Assembly: GCF_000427805.1 (NCBI RefSeq)
Contig: NZ_ATYS01000005.1
Coordinates: 121,040 to 185,039, forward strand
From: Budvicia aquatica DSM 5075 = ATCC 35567
GTDB taxonomy: Bacteria; Pseudomonadota; Gammaproteobacteria; Enterobacterales; Enterobacteriaceae
Direction: 5' to 3'
DNA: 64,000 nucleotides
A program made the position numbers and the translations under genes. Positions 35,272 to 44,718 of the stretch are shown here, one piece after another. Under the pieces are notes generated by a model. It saw only the letters and a program-made list of their open reading frames with translations, was not told where the DNA came from and did not search any database. Position 1 is the stretch's first letter. Each line of letters opens with the position of its first letter.

Positions 35272-36618
35272 TTAGCCCCCTGATGATTGTTCGGCATTAA
35301 CCCGCAGGCCATGGCGGCGTTTGGCACACACCGCCCATACCCCGACCAGCAGCGGAATGGGAAGGAACATAAATACTTGGTTAAACGACCAGTTCGCCGA
35401 GAGCATCATGGCACCAATACCGGCGCCGGTAATCGCGCCAAATCGGCCAATCCCCGTAGCCCAGCTGACGCCGGTTGCCCGCATGCGCGTTGGGTAAAAT
35501 TGTGCTGCCAATGCATAACAACCGGGGTTAATGCCGTTTATCGTAAAGCCCAGCACCAACACTAAAGGACACAAAACCGCCATGCTTGGCTCATTGAGCG
35601 CGAGCACCCCGGCCCCGATTGCTCCCCCCAGAATGGTCATGGCAATAGCACGGTGTTGCCCCCATTTATCCATTGCCAGTCCCATACAAAAGTTACCGAC
35701 CATACCGCCCATCTGGAACATGGCACCAATCACCACCGCCTGTGAAATCGTCAGGCCAGAATCTCGGACTAACAATGGCAGCCAGCTGGCCAGTAAATAC
35801 ACGCTGAATAAACCGATAAACAGCGTCAGCCAGATCATCAGCGTGCCAAAGCCATAAGCCGGTAAAAATAGCGACTTCACGGCGCTTTTTTCATTTATTT
35901 GCTGCTCGGAATTAAAAAATACGGTACGGCTGTCCGCCAGCCCGGCAACGAAGCCATTCACCATAGTGCGTAGCCGTTCCTGATATCGCTGATGCTGTGC
36001 CAGAAAACGGGCCGACTCAGGCAACAATAAAATCAGGATAAACGTCAGGCAGATAGGCAGAATGCCCCCGGCGACCAACACCGCCCGCCAGCCGAAAAAA
36101 TTGATCAGATAATCACTGGCTAGCCCGCCCAGTGCTGCTCCGGTATTAAAACCGCAGTGTATGGCCGTCGACATATGTGAACGACAGCGCTTTGGGGCAA
36201 ATTCGGCAATCAGCGTCGTAATATTCGGCATAGCAGCGCCAAGGCCGATACCGGTAATAAAGCGCAGCACGGTCAGGCTATGTAAATCCCAAGCCCAGGC
36301 CGATATCAGGCTGGCTAAGCCAAAGAAGGCCACCGACCCGACAATGACAATTTTTCGCCCGAAGCGATCGGCCAAAGGCCCGGATATCATAGATCCTGCC
36401 GCCAGCCCGAATAAACCGCTCATCATCAGTGGCCCGAGGTCATGGCGGGCAACCTGCCAGTCGTCAATCAACGCAGGGGCAATAAATCCCATAGCGGTGA
36501 CATCAAACCCGTCAACTGACAAGGTAATAAACCCCAGAAAAATAATCAGCCATTGCCGCAGGCTGACGGGCCTGTCATCGAGAAAGGTACATACATCAAC
36601 ACGTTGTTGACTGGACAT
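35272..36618 (-). CDS. MFS carrier, aromatic-acid/H+ symporter (AAHS)-like
   Basis: A 12-span major facilitator of about 448 residues. It has the N-terminal MFS motifs (DGFDVTAMGFIAPALIDDW and GPLADRFGRKIVIV) seen in AAHS-type carriers such as PcaK and MhpT, where the Asp in DGFD is functionally important. The second half shows the matching LAMDKWGQHRAIAM. I choose the ATG at 36618, with GGAG seven bases before it, rather than the one two codons upstream. It sits in the middle of the operon between ydiT and fadK, so it probably imports the acid that FadK activates. The family suggests an aromatic or short carboxylic acid. Confidence 0.88.
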   Translation of the reverse strand: MSSQQRVDVCTFLDDRPVSLRQWLIIFLGFITLSVDGFDVTAMGFIAPALIDDWQVARHDLGPLMMSGLFGLAAGSMISGPLADRFGRKIVIVGSVAFFGLASLISAWAWDLHSLTVLRFITGIGLGAAMPNITTLIAEFAPKRCRSHMSTAIHCGFNTGAALGGLASDYLINFFGWRAVLVAGGILPICLTFILILLLPESARFLAQHQRYQERLRTMVNGFVAGLADSRTVFFNSEQQINEKSAVKSLFLPAYGFGTLMIWLTLFIGLFSVYLLASWLPLLVRDSGLTISQAVVIGAMFQMGGMVGNFCMGLAMDKWGQHRAIAMTILGGAIGAGVLALNEPSMAVLCPLVLVLGFTINGINPGCYALAAQFYPTRMRATGVSWATGIGRFGAITGAGIGAMMLSANWSFNQVFMFLPIPLLVGVWAVCAKRRHGLRVNAEQSSGG

Positions 36619-36638
36619 AGACATGCTCCATGGATAAT

Positions 36639-36923
36639 TTATCCAAAGCGGAACTCAATGCCGAATGTTCCCTGAGGATATTCCCATTTTTGTAAAATAG
36701 TATCCCCACACAATACCCGACAAGTTCCGCACTCAAGGCATCCGGCATAATCAAAACGCACTGAACCGTCGTCTGCCAACTTATACAGGTTGGCCGGACA
36801 AGCTTTGATCAATTTGTTTAATTCATCCCGGTCGGGATTATCCACCAGAACGATATGAGGATTCTCTTCGTCTACGCGAAATTTATTGACGCCTAATTTC
36901 ACGTCTACATTCAATATGCTCAT
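36639..36923 (-). CDS. ydiT: YdiT/FixX-like ferredoxin
   Basis: A 94-residue ferredoxin-like protein. A CxxCxxCxxxC cluster set is visible as CLECGTCRVLC (near residue 61), with a further Cys-Pro (KACPANLYKLADDG) earlier, as in FixX and in the iron-sulfur part of ETF-quinone oxidoreductases. The C-terminus YPQGTFGIEFRFG is conserved in the group. It overlaps the ydiS gene by four bases (ATGA), so subunit ratios should be matched. It is the probable electron partner of YdiS. Confidence 0.93.
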   Translation of the reverse strand: MSILNVDVKLGVNKFRVDEENPHIVLVDNPDRDELNKLIKACPANLYKLADDGSVRFDYAGCLECGTCRVLCGDTILQKWEYPQGTFGIEFRFG

Positions 36924-38209
36924 AGCGAACGCACCCCTTTAATACTATCTTTTAATAAGTTAAGGATACCCACTTGTTTACCATGGCCGATTAATTTACT
37001 GAGTATTGGTCGGCTGGGCTGACCATCAATCACAAACAAATCGGACATAACGCCTGCGGCCATCTGCGGATATTGATTGAACATGCGAGGGTTTTCTAAA
37101 AAGGCGGGCAATTTTTTATACAGTTTGAGATCTTTCAGAACAAAATTGCTTTCTAAACGGCGCTGATACCCCGCCAGACCGGAGGTGGTAAAATCCTGGG
37201 TTTCTTTGGCTTCGATAGCCGTCAGTGCGGCAGCCTGTGCCGAGGCAATGGCTAAATCCATTCCACGAATAGTGTAACCAAGGTTGAGACACATTCCCGC
37301 GGCATCCCCAACAATCATAACCCCGTCAGCACTCAGAGCCGGTAGCATATTCATTCCGGCTTCCGGGACCATATGGGCAGAATACTCAACCATTTTTCCA
37401 CCCTGAATCAACGGGCGAATAGCCGGATGTTGTTTAAAATCCTCCAGCATTTGCGGCACGCTTTTACTGGATGTTTCAATACCGGCCAGCCCGCAAACTA
37501 CGCCCAGTGAAATCGAATCCCGATTGGTATACAAAAATCCTCCGCCGAGCAACCCGTTAGACGGAGAGCCGGCAAACATCCATGCAGTACCTTCACCATT
37601 GGCCAGATTAAAGCGATCCTCTAGCTGCCCCTGAGGTAACTCAATCAGCTCTTTAACGCCGACGGCCACATGATGTGGCGAAAGCGTCGCCGTTAGCCCG
37701 GCGGCTTGACCTAATAGTGAATTCACACCGTCGGCCAGAATCACGATATTTGCTTCCAGAACTTCATCGCCGGCCCGCACACCGAATACCTGCCCGTTCT
37801 CCATCAGTAACGAATCAACCCTGACACCGGGAATAAACTGTGCGCCGACCGCTTCTGCTTCTTCCATCAGCCACGTATCAAACTGACCGCGCAATACGGT
37901 ATATGAAGCCTGTAACGGGATATCAGGCCGTTCGGCGTGATAATCCAACGTCACGGCACTGTCTTGCGTCAGAAAAGAAATTTTCTCGTGGGTGACCTTA
38001 CGTTCAACCGGGGCCCGGGCAGCAAACCCCGGTATGATTTTTTCCAGACTGTGGGCATAAAGCCGGCCGCCGGTCATATTCTTACTGCCGGCGGTGGAGC
38101 CCCGTTCAATGACTAAAACTTCAAGCCCGGCTTGTGCCATTACATACCCGGCAATACAACCCGCTACGCCGGCACCGACCACAATGGCATCGAATCTATC
38201 ATCTGACAT
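36920..38209 (-). CDS. ydiS: YdiS/FixC-like FAD-dependent quinone-linked oxidoreductase
   Basis: A 429-residue flavoprotein of the FixC/ETF:quinone oxidoreductase family. The N-terminal dinucleotide fold is VVGAGVAGCIAGYVMAQAG, followed by IERGSTAGSKNMTGG. The second FAD contact is VMIVGDAAGMCLNLGYT with RGMDLAIASA. It should pass electrons between the YdiQR flavoprotein and the quinone pool or another acceptor, together with YdiT. The start has AGGAG in the right place. A 230-bp gap, with a large hairpin, separates it from ydiR, unlike the rest of this operon. Confidence 0.93.
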   Translation of the reverse strand: MSDDRFDAIVVGAGVAGCIAGYVMAQAGLEVLVIERGSTAGSKNMTGGRLYAHSLEKIIPGFAARAPVERKVTHEKISFLTQDSAVTLDYHAERPDIPLQASYTVLRGQFDTWLMEEAEAVGAQFIPGVRVDSLLMENGQVFGVRAGDEVLEANIVILADGVNSLLGQAAGLTATLSPHHVAVGVKELIELPQGQLEDRFNLANGEGTAWMFAGSPSNGLLGGGFLYTNRDSISLGVVCGLAGIETSSKSVPQMLEDFKQHPAIRPLIQGGKMVEYSAHMVPEAGMNMLPALSADGVMIVGDAAGMCLNLGYTIRGMDLAIASAQAAALTAIEAKETQDFTTSGLAGYQRRLESNFVLKDLKLYKKLPAFLENPRMFNQYPQMAAGVMSDLFVIDGQPSRPILSKLIGHGKQVGILNLLKDSIKGVRSL

Positions 38210-38346
38210 GTGAGCTCCTGTTGCTGCTGATGTTCTTATCGTTATGGAATATTGCTATGGAATATCGTTATAGACGTTAGGCCAAAGGCCGGGGCACCCG
38301 CTTATCTTTAATTCCTTGTCGCTGATTGTCTTAGCGCCGGCCCCGC

Positions 38347-38397
38347 CTTATGTCGTCGCCCCGTTGAAAAACAGGGCAACGGCATAGACGACATAAG
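38347..38397. other. Long hairpin between ydiR and ydiS
   Basis: An 11-bp perfect outer stem (CTTATGTCGTC at 38347-38357 with its complement at 38387-38397) encloses a second 6-bp stem (CCGTTG/CAACGG). On the minus strand it is not followed by a U-run. It could be an RNA processing or attenuation site that sets different levels for the genes before and after it. Confidence 0.65.
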
Positions 38398-38439
38398 AGA
38401 AAAGGCCTGACTCAAAACGCCAAACGACTGCGTTATTCC

Positions 38440-39384
38440 TTAGCGCTTTAACTGGTCTATCAACGCCGGAACAACCTTGTAGATATCCCCCACCAGCCCG
38501 TAATCGGCATATTGGAAAACCGGGGCATTTTTATCTTTATTGACGGCCACAATGGTGCGGGCGCCGTTGCCACCGACCATGTGCTGTATCTGACCGGAAA
38601 TGCCCAGCGCCAGATAAAGATCGGACTTCAGCAACACGCCGGATACCCCGATATACCGTTCGCGCTCCATCCAGTGTTCACCCTCGGCAATCGGGCGTGA
38701 GCAGCCGAGCTCCGCATCCAGAACCTTAGCCAGCTCTTGCACCATCTTGAGATCGTCCTGCGCAGCCAGACCCCGGCCAATGCCAATAACTCGTTTAGCT
38801 TTACTCAGGTCAACGCTGCTGCCCTGCTTAGGCCGACGCTCAATACAGGCCAATGTGACCGCAGGCTGAACATAATTCACCTGAATCACCTGCCCCTGAC
38901 GCTGTAGGTCTTCAGCAAGAGGTTCGAAAACGCCCGCAAGCACGCTGATAATCGCCGCTGGCGTTACTATTTTTTCGGCGCCAAAGGCCAGGCCGCCATA
39001 GAATCGGTGCTCGACCACCACATGACCATCATCAATATTTAGCGTAACCGCGTCATTAACCAGCCCGGCATCCATCAATATGCTTAACCGGGCGGCCAGT
39101 GATTTGCAGCGTTTGGTCGCACTCAGCAACAACGGGGCACTTGCCGATTTACCCCCCATTACCGCAGCAATAGTGTCGGCGTAATCTTCTGTGCGCCGCT
39201 GAGCATCTTGTTCACCCAGGTCGTACACCACGTCAGCGCCCATGGATATAGCCTGAGCCACGTCATCTTTGGTACCTAATACCAGCGCCGTGACGTTATC
39301 GCCTAACTGACGGGCGGCGGCCAAAAGTTCGGCATAGCGATCGTTGATATCACTGAAAACCCATACGTTTGCTAATTTACTCAT
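38440..39384 (-). CDS. ydiR: YdiR/FixB-like electron-transfer flavoprotein alpha subunit
   Basis: A 314-residue ETF alpha subunit. The C-terminal FAD domain holds the family blocks VIGIGRGLAAQDDLKMVQEL, SRPIAEGEHWMERERYIG, LGISGQIQHMVGG and TIVAVNKDKNAPVFQYADYG. The N-terminal domain is more variable, as usual. It forms a heterodimer with the ydiQ product. The gene starts 28 bp after ydiQ. The start codon context is clear, and the length is about that of the E. coli protein. Confidence 0.94.
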   Translation of the reverse strand: MSKLANVWVFSDINDRYAELLAAARQLGDNVTALVLGTKDDVAQAISMGADVVYDLGEQDAQRRTEDYADTIAAVMGGKSASAPLLLSATKRCKSLAARLSILMDAGLVNDAVTLNIDDGHVVVEHRFYGGLAFGAEKIVTPAAIISVLAGVFEPLAEDLQRQGQVIQVNYVQPAVTLACIERRPKQGSSVDLSKAKRVIGIGRGLAAQDDLKMVQELAKVLDAELGCSRPIAEGEHWMERERYIGVSGVLLKSDLYLALGISGQIQHMVGGNGARTIVAVNKDKNAPVFQYADYGLVGDIYKVVPALIDQLKR

Positions 39385-39412
39385 TATTCTTTCCCCTATG
39401 GCTTATTCAGGA

Positions 39413-40177
39413 TTAGTTCATCGCTTTACGCAGATGATCGGCCAGCTCACTGATGGCTTGCGGAGAATCGCCTTCGATAACCACGCGCTTACGCTCAGCC
39501 TGTTGAGGAGCAGAAAGAGAAACGAACTTTACCTGCTCAGGGACCGGTACCCAGTTGATATCTGCCGCACTCCATTGAGTCACCGGCTTTTTACCGGCAC
39601 CCAGAATCGCCTTCATCGCCGGGATCTTGGGCGTATTGATATCCGACGTCACGCACAGCACTGCCGGCAGTGGCACATTCAGCACTTCAACTTCATCCTC
39701 AAGCGTTCGCTCGACGATGACATAGCCGTCCGCTGCCGTTATTTTGCTGACGGCATTTACCGTTGGCAGCTGTAACAACTCCCCTAACAGCAGCCCGACC
39801 TGTTGGGCATAGAGGTCCCCCGACCCTTCACCGCATAACACTAAATCAAATTCGAGTTTGCCGACGGCTGCGGCCAACGCGCTGGCAGTTTGATGTGGTA
39901 AAGCCCGATCGAGCTGTGGATCTTGCACCAGATAAAGCGCCTGTGGTCCGCGCGACAAAATATCTTTTCGCGCTTTGGAATTATCCAGCACTTTCCCGCC
40001 CACGCTGAGCGCAAATACCTGACCACTTTCTCCGGCGAGCTGCATGCCCGCTTCAACCGCATTCAGATCAAACGGGCTGATTTTAGATTCAGCCCGATCA
40101 AAATTCAGGCTACGATCGGCCGCGACCACGATGTCTTGCTCTTCAGGCACCAGCTTGTAACAAGTAATGATATTCAT
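39413..40177 (-). CDS. ydiQ: YdiQ/FixA-like electron-transfer flavoprotein beta subunit
   Basis: A 254-residue ETF beta subunit matching E. coli YdiQ in length and in the blocks [56 protein letters not shown] and [15 protein letters not shown]. The ADVQAQVG-like recognition loop is represented by [11 protein letters not shown]. It begins eight bases after ydiO, so dehydrogenase and flavoprotein are made together. Whether bound nucleotide is FAD or AMP at the second site, and so whether the complex could bifurcate electrons, cannot be decided by eye. Confidence 0.94.
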   Translation of the reverse strand: MNIITCYKLVPEEQDIVVAADRSLNFDRAESKISPFDLNAVEAGMQLAGESGQVFALSVGGKVLDNSKARKDILSRGPQALYLVQDPQLDRALPHQTASALAAAVGKLEFDLVLCGEGSGDLYAQQVGLLLGELLQLPTVNAVSKITAADGYVIVERTLEDEVEVLNVPLPAVLCVTSDINTPKIPAMKAILGAGKKPVTQWSAADINWVPVPEQVKFVSLSAPQQAERKRVVIEGDSPQAISELADHLRKAMN

Positions 40178-40185
40178 CGCGCCCC

Positions 40186-41334
40186 CTATTTATTTTCGTA
40201 TTGTTTAAGGATTTGCCGGCCGGCAATATAGACCATGATTTCGTCAGTACCGCCGCCAATACGGTTAACCCGCGTATCGCGCCAGAATCGGGAAATACGG
40301 CTATCGTCGGTATAACCTAGCCCACCGAGAATTTGCATGGCATCGTCAATCACTTCACAGGCGGACTGAGCACAATAAATTTTGCACATCGGGGCAGAAA
40401 GACGCATCGGCAACTTGTTATCACACTCCCAGGCCACCCGATAAACGAAGTTCTTCATATTCTGAATTTTGATGGCCATCTGCGTCAGTTTGAGCTGAAT
40501 CAGCTGAAATTGGCCGATAGCTTTGCCGAACTGAACGCGCTGATTGGCATAACGGGCGGCGTCTTCAAAGGCACATTCCGCCACCCCGAGGGAATGAGCC
40601 GCGATAACCAAACGCTCAATATCAAAGTTTTCCATCATATGGATAAAGCCATAGCCCTCTTTACCCACCATGGCGCTCTCTTCCACTTCAACATTGTCGA
40701 GGAAAACCTCACAGTTGCTGACCATATGCCAGCCAATTTTGTGCAGGCTGTTAAGCTTAACCCCCGGCGCGGTTGGCTCGATCCACCACAATGTAAAACA
40801 GCGTTTAGGATCTTCAGGCTCAGGGTTGCGCGCCAGCACCAGCATATAGGGGTAATCTTTAGCTCCGGTGATAAAGGTTTTCTGACCGTTGAGATACACT
40901 TTGCCATTCTTGCGGGTATAGGTAGTGGCGATACGATTGTTATCGGAACCGGCCTGCGGCTCAGTGAACGCCAGCGAGAAAGCCGGAATGCCGGTAAGGC
41001 CCGCTTCCGCCGTTTTGGCCAACTGCTCTTTATTACCAAAACGTTCCATATTATGGATACATTGCCCTTCCGTCATAATATAGGCAGGGGCACCCATGCG
41101 GGCGATCTCTTCCAGCACCAGAACCTGAGTCATCATGTCTGCGCTAACGCCGCCTAGTTCATCGGGAATACCGAGCAACCCTACGCCGCTTTCAGCTAAA
41201 GCGTTAAAAAACTCAGTGGGGAATTTGCGATTTTCATCACAGGTTCTGAAATATTCATCGGGAAAGTCACGCGTTATTAATTCACGAATGCTTGCCAATA
41301 AAAGCTCTTGCTCTTCAGTTAAACTAAAGTCCAT
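40186..41334 (-). CDS. ydiO: YdiO-like acyl-CoA dehydrogenase/reductase
   Basis: A 382-residue flavoprotein of the acyl-CoA dehydrogenase family and the first gene of the operon. It is much closer to E. coli YdiO than to CaiA (its start [19 protein letters not shown] is that of YdiO). FAD-binding segments [11 protein letters not shown] and [13 protein letters not shown] are present. At the place of the usual catalytic glutamate (YEGTxEI) it has GGGTDEI, so Gly replaces Glu; the YdiO/CaiA group shares this. The base may lie elsewhere, or the enzyme may work as an enoyl-CoA reductase. Its partners are the neighbouring YdiQR flavoproteins. The substrate is unknown. Confidence 0.93.
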   Translation of the reverse strand: MDFSLTEEQELLLASIRELITRDFPDEYFRTCDENRKFPTEFFNALAESGVGLLGIPDELGGVSADMMTQVLVLEEIARMGAPAYIMTEGQCIHNMERFGNKEQLAKTAEAGLTGIPAFSLAFTEPQAGSDNNRIATTYTRKNGKVYLNGQKTFITGAKDYPYMLVLARNPEPEDPKRCFTLWWIEPTAPGVKLNSLHKIGWHMVSNCEVFLDNVEVEESAMVGKEGYGFIHMMENFDIERLVIAAHSLGVAECAFEDAARYANQRVQFGKAIGQFQLIQLKLTQMAIKIQNMKNFVYRVAWECDNKLPMRLSAPMCKIYCAQSACEVIDDAMQILGGLGYTDDSRISRFWRDTRVNRIGGGTDEIMVYIAGRQILKQYENK

Positions 41335-41944
41335 GTTACCCCCTGTGTATTACCTATTGGGAAATGCATAACGTCTCCTGATAATAAATGGCAACGATAA
41401 TGTTGATTGGCGAGATTTTTAATAATAAATACCGGTAATCAGCGCCATTAATTAAATACACCCACTATTGCTCATAAAATTAATGACGAATTTTTATATA
41501 AGGCGAGTATAAGTTCTGATTAAAACAGCCGACACTGACAATTCCAGCCATTAACAGGATAAATCGTACACGCGATCCTGCAGCAGCCACGCCAACCTGC
41601 GCCACAGCAGGCGCTGACTGGTACAAATCGTACTTGGCACCTAACCAAATGATTAAATTTAATTACGTTTAACCTATTTAATGCTTCAAAATTTAAAAAG
41701 CCGATCAAGATCTCATTTTATTTAAATAGCAGTTACCACCGGCAATCTAAATAAATAATTTATTTCAGATGAATATGTTATGACATCTCTTTATTCGGAC
41801 ATTGCACAATTTGTCCATTCAATTGCTTAATATGTCAATTCTTTATCCTGAAGTTACGTGATTATACTGAATGCGATAAGCATATTTATAAATTCATAAT
41901 TAAGTAAATCTAAAACCGATATCAATATATATAGAGGTTATCCC
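41335..41944. promoter_or_regulatory. Divergent promoter region of the ydi operon and its opposite gene set
   Basis: 610 bp, AT-rich, without a credible gene. It must promote the leftward ydi operon and the rightward acyl-CoA dehydrogenase gene. A short dyad at 41797-41816 (GGACA...TGTCC around ATTGCACAAT) is a possible operator. A small GC-rich patch at 41520-41645, with a CCTGC/GCAGG hairpin, interrupts the AT-rich DNA. I looked for FNR- and CRP-type boxes and found none close to consensus. Confidence 0.55.
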
Positions 41945-43111
41945 ATGGCTATATTATCAGCACAAGAACTTGCTGCGTTAAAAATGAAAGTCCGTAACGT
42001 CACCGAAACTGAACTGGAAGAACTACAGCTCGAAGTTGAAAGAACCAACGTCTTTCCCGATGCCTATTACGACGTCTGCCGGAAAAGTGATTTATTCCGT
42101 TTAGCCATTCCGGAGGAGTACGGCGGCTTAGGGCTAAACTGTGAACAATTCTTCTCAGTAATGGAAGAGTTCTGTCGAGGCCCCGGCGGCATGCGTATGA
42201 ACTTACACCACGCCAACGGACTTAACTGGCGAATTTTACGCGATCACGGTGCTGAAGATTTAAAAGCCAAATGGTTGCCGTTACTGGCCAACAAAGATTT
42301 CTATATCAACTTTGCCCTGACCGAAGCTGACTGTGGTTCCGGCGCGGATATCCGCACCACCGCGGTGAAAAAGGGTGACTCTTACGTACTGAACGGCACT
42401 AAAACGCTAATCTCCCATACTGATATCTCTGACGCCAGCTACGTTATTGCCGTCACCGATGAAACCAAACGTAAGAAAGGCGGCTTAACCGCGTTCTTAA
42501 TTGAGACTAACTCCCCGGGTTATTACATTGACCCGATGCCGCACATGATGGGCTGTCGCGGTGCCGGCCATGCCTATTTACGCTTTGAAAACTGCGAAGT
42601 TCCTGCCCATAACATTATGGGGAAAGAGGGTGATGGTCTGGATATCTTCATGGACGCATTGGCCCACTCCCGCGCCATGATCGCCGTAACCTGTCTGGGC
42701 ATGTCCCAGCGCTTTCTTGAGTTGGCCATTGCCAGAGCGAAAGATCGCGTCACCTTCGGTAAAGCCTTAGTTCATCGCCAGGCCATTCAGCAAACTATTG
42801 CTGATATGGGCACCCAGGTTCATGCCCTGCGTACCATGTTACAAGACTGCGCCCGTAAATTTGACCGTGGTGAAGATATCGAAATGGTTTCGGCCATGTG
42901 TAAATTGCACGGTATCGATACGGTACGCACCGTTTCTGACAGCTGTCTGGAAATCTTCGGCGGTATTGGCTATTTCGAAGATAACCCTTATGGCCCGGTA
43001 GAAAGAATGTACCGCGACGCCCGTGCCCTGTGGTTTGAAGAAGGCCCGCGCACAGTACAGCGCCTGACCATCGCCCGGCCGTTGATTGCAAGCTCCGGTG
43101 AGATTAACTAA
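41945..43111 (+). CDS. Second acyl-CoA dehydrogenase-family enzyme
   Basis: A 388-residue acyl-CoA dehydrogenase distinct from YdiO. FAD segments are FALTEADCGSGADIRTTAVK and LISHTDISDASYVI. The C-terminal region RDARALWFEEGPRTVQRLTI keeps a glutamate at the place of the usual catalytic base, unlike YdiO. An early segment (EEYGGLGLNCEQFFSVMEEF) is typical. GAGG precedes the ATG. It heads a rightward gene set (94 bp before the MFS gene) opposite the ydi operon. The pair of dehydrogenases could act on successive or alternative CoA esters. The substrate is not predictable from sequence. Confidence 0.9.
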   Translation: MAILSAQELAALKMKVRNVTETELEELQLEVERTNVFPDAYYDVCRKSDLFRLAIPEEYGGLGLNCEQFFSVMEEFCRGPGGMRMNLHHANGLNWRILRDHGAEDLKAKWLPLLANKDFYINFALTEADCGSGADIRTTAVKKGDSYVLNGTKTLISHTDISDASYVIAVTDETKRKKGGLTAFLIETNSPGYYIDPMPHMMGCRGAGHAYLRFENCEVPAHNIMGKEGDGLDIFMDALAHSRAMIAVTCLGMSQRFLELAIARAKDRVTFGKALVHRQAIQQTIADMGTQVHALRTMLQDCARKFDRGEDIEMVSAMCKLHGIDTVRTVSDSCLEIFGGIGYFEDNPYGPVERMYRDARALWFEEGPRTVQRLTIARPLIASSGEIN

Positions 43112-43205
43112 TCCCTGATTATTAATTTCATCCTAAATATAACAATGGCTGCATCTATTTCACTGAGGTGTAGCCATTTTCCGTTTTAATCAACGGGGAG
43201 TCACC

Positions 43206-44516
43206 ATGAATACATCAGTTGGTAATAGACGCTGGGGCATTGCAGTTCTGCTGATTTTAGACTATTTCGTGATGTTTATTGCCCGGACCAGCATGTCAAT
43301 GAGTGGCCCGGCCTTAATGGCCGAATATGGATGGACCGCCACCGAATTTGGTTGGGTATCCACCGCCTTCTTTATCGGCTATGCCGTCACCATGCTTCCG
43401 GCCGGCGCGCTGGCGGACCGCTTTGGCGGCGGGGTAATCTTAGTTACCGGAACGCTGTGGTGGGCTATTTTTACCTTCCTTACGCCGTTTGGTACTACCC
43501 TTGGCTTAATGATGTTGGTACGTATTTTAATGGGCATTGGTCAGGGATTACTGGTTCCCGCCAACTTTTCACTATTGGCAAACTGGGTGCCTAAAAGTGA
43601 ATCAGGCAAGGCAACCGGCCTTTTGCAAATAGGCTGTCCGGCGGGAATAGCAACGTCAATGATGCTTGCCGCATGGATTATTCAAATGTGGGGCTGGCGC
43701 ACGGTATTTTACTCATTCTCACTGCTCGGCCCGCTATGGTGCCTGCTATGGTGGCGACTAGGTAAAAATAAACCAGAGCTCGATCCTAAAATCAGCCCGG
43801 CAGAATTAGCCTATATTAAAGCCGGCCAGGTGGTTAAGGGAAATCAATCCCAAGGCTCGGCTTCGTCAACCACATTATCCAAGAAGGATATTTTCTCTAC
43901 CCCTTCAGTCTGGGGTTGTGCCATGTGCTATTTCTGCACTAACTATCTGTTCTTCCTGTTTATGACCTGGCTACCGACTTATTTTGCTATGGGCCGGGGG
44001 ATTGACCTTAAACAAAGCGCAATTTATTCGATGCTGCCTTATCTGGTAGCCATACTGGCTTATCCGCTCGGCGGATTAGTGGCTGATGCGGCGGCCAAAC
44101 GCTTTGGTGAAAATAAGGGCCGTAAACTGTGCCCAATTTTTGGCCTATTGTTAGCCGGAACCTTCCTGATTCTGGGTACCCGGGCAACCAGCCTTGGCAC
44201 GGCAGCGGCGCTGATCTCGGCCTCAAACTTTTTCCTGTGTTTAACCATGGCATCCCACTTCTCCATTTCTATGGTGTTCTCACAGAAAAATACCGGAATT
44301 ATCGTCGGTCTGAATGGCCTGTTCGGCACGACTGCCGGCATCCTTTCGCCGGTCTGTTCAGGGTTGATTATCGATCTGTCAGGAAAATATGAGTATGCGC
44401 TGTATCTGGGGGCTACGGTCGCCATTATCGGTGCGGCCTTCATGTTACTGACCCATATTCGACCAATCGAAAAAAGGCAGCCATTGCATTCGGCAAGTGT
44501 GAGGGTAAATACGTGA
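43206..44516 (+). CDS. MFS carrier, anion:cation symporter (ACS)-like
   Basis: A 436-residue major facilitator with 12 spans. Motifs include DYFVMFIARTSMSMSGPALM at the first span, PAGALADRFGGGVILVTGTL, and the ACS-like GLLVPANFSLLANWVPKSE in span four. The second half has GGLVADAAAKRFGENKGRKL. GGGGAG stands in front of the ATG. ACS carriers move organic anions such as hexuronates, tartrate and phthalate. It belongs to a different carrier branch from the one at 35272-36618, so the locus has two routes for acid uptake or exchange. Confidence 0.9.
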   Translation: MNTSVGNRRWGIAVLLILDYFVMFIARTSMSMSGPALMAEYGWTATEFGWVSTAFFIGYAVTMLPAGALADRFGGGVILVTGTLWWAIFTFLTPFGTTLGLMMLVRILMGIGQGLLVPANFSLLANWVPKSESGKATGLLQIGCPAGIATSMMLAAWIIQMWGWRTVFYSFSLLGPLWCLLWWRLGKNKPELDPKISPAELAYIKAGQVVKGNQSQGSASSTTLSKKDIFSTPSVWGCAMCYFCTNYLFFLFMTWLPTYFAMGRGIDLKQSAIYSMLPYLVAILAYPLGGLVADAAAKRFGENKGRKLCPIFGLLLAGTFLILGTRATSLGTAAALISASNFFLCLTMASHFSISMVFSQKNTGIIVGLNGLFGTTAGILSPVCSGLIIDLSGKYEYALYLGATVAIIGAAFMLLTHIRPIEKRQPLHSASVRVNT

Positions 44517-44718
44517 CGCAGGCAGAAATGTAGCCGGCGATCTCAATACCCAACGCAGGCCCAATTTATCCAATTAATGGCAGGATCTGTCGGTATTTTA
44601 ATTGAAACTGACAATCCTATACTGACTTAACGCATTGTCGCTGGCCGGATTCTCGGGTGCTTTAACTTCCCGCATCACCCAGATCCGGCAGGCGCAATTA
44701 TTGTACGGAGTAAATCCA

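Noticed and set aside
41520-41708. A 62-codon frame on the minus strand in the divergent promoter region
   Set aside because: It has no ribosome site and no family resemblance; the Cys-rich appearance comes from a short GC-rich patch.
41335-41944. FNR or CRP sites for the ydi operon
   Set aside because: No stretch matches either consensus closely enough in both halves to be reported.
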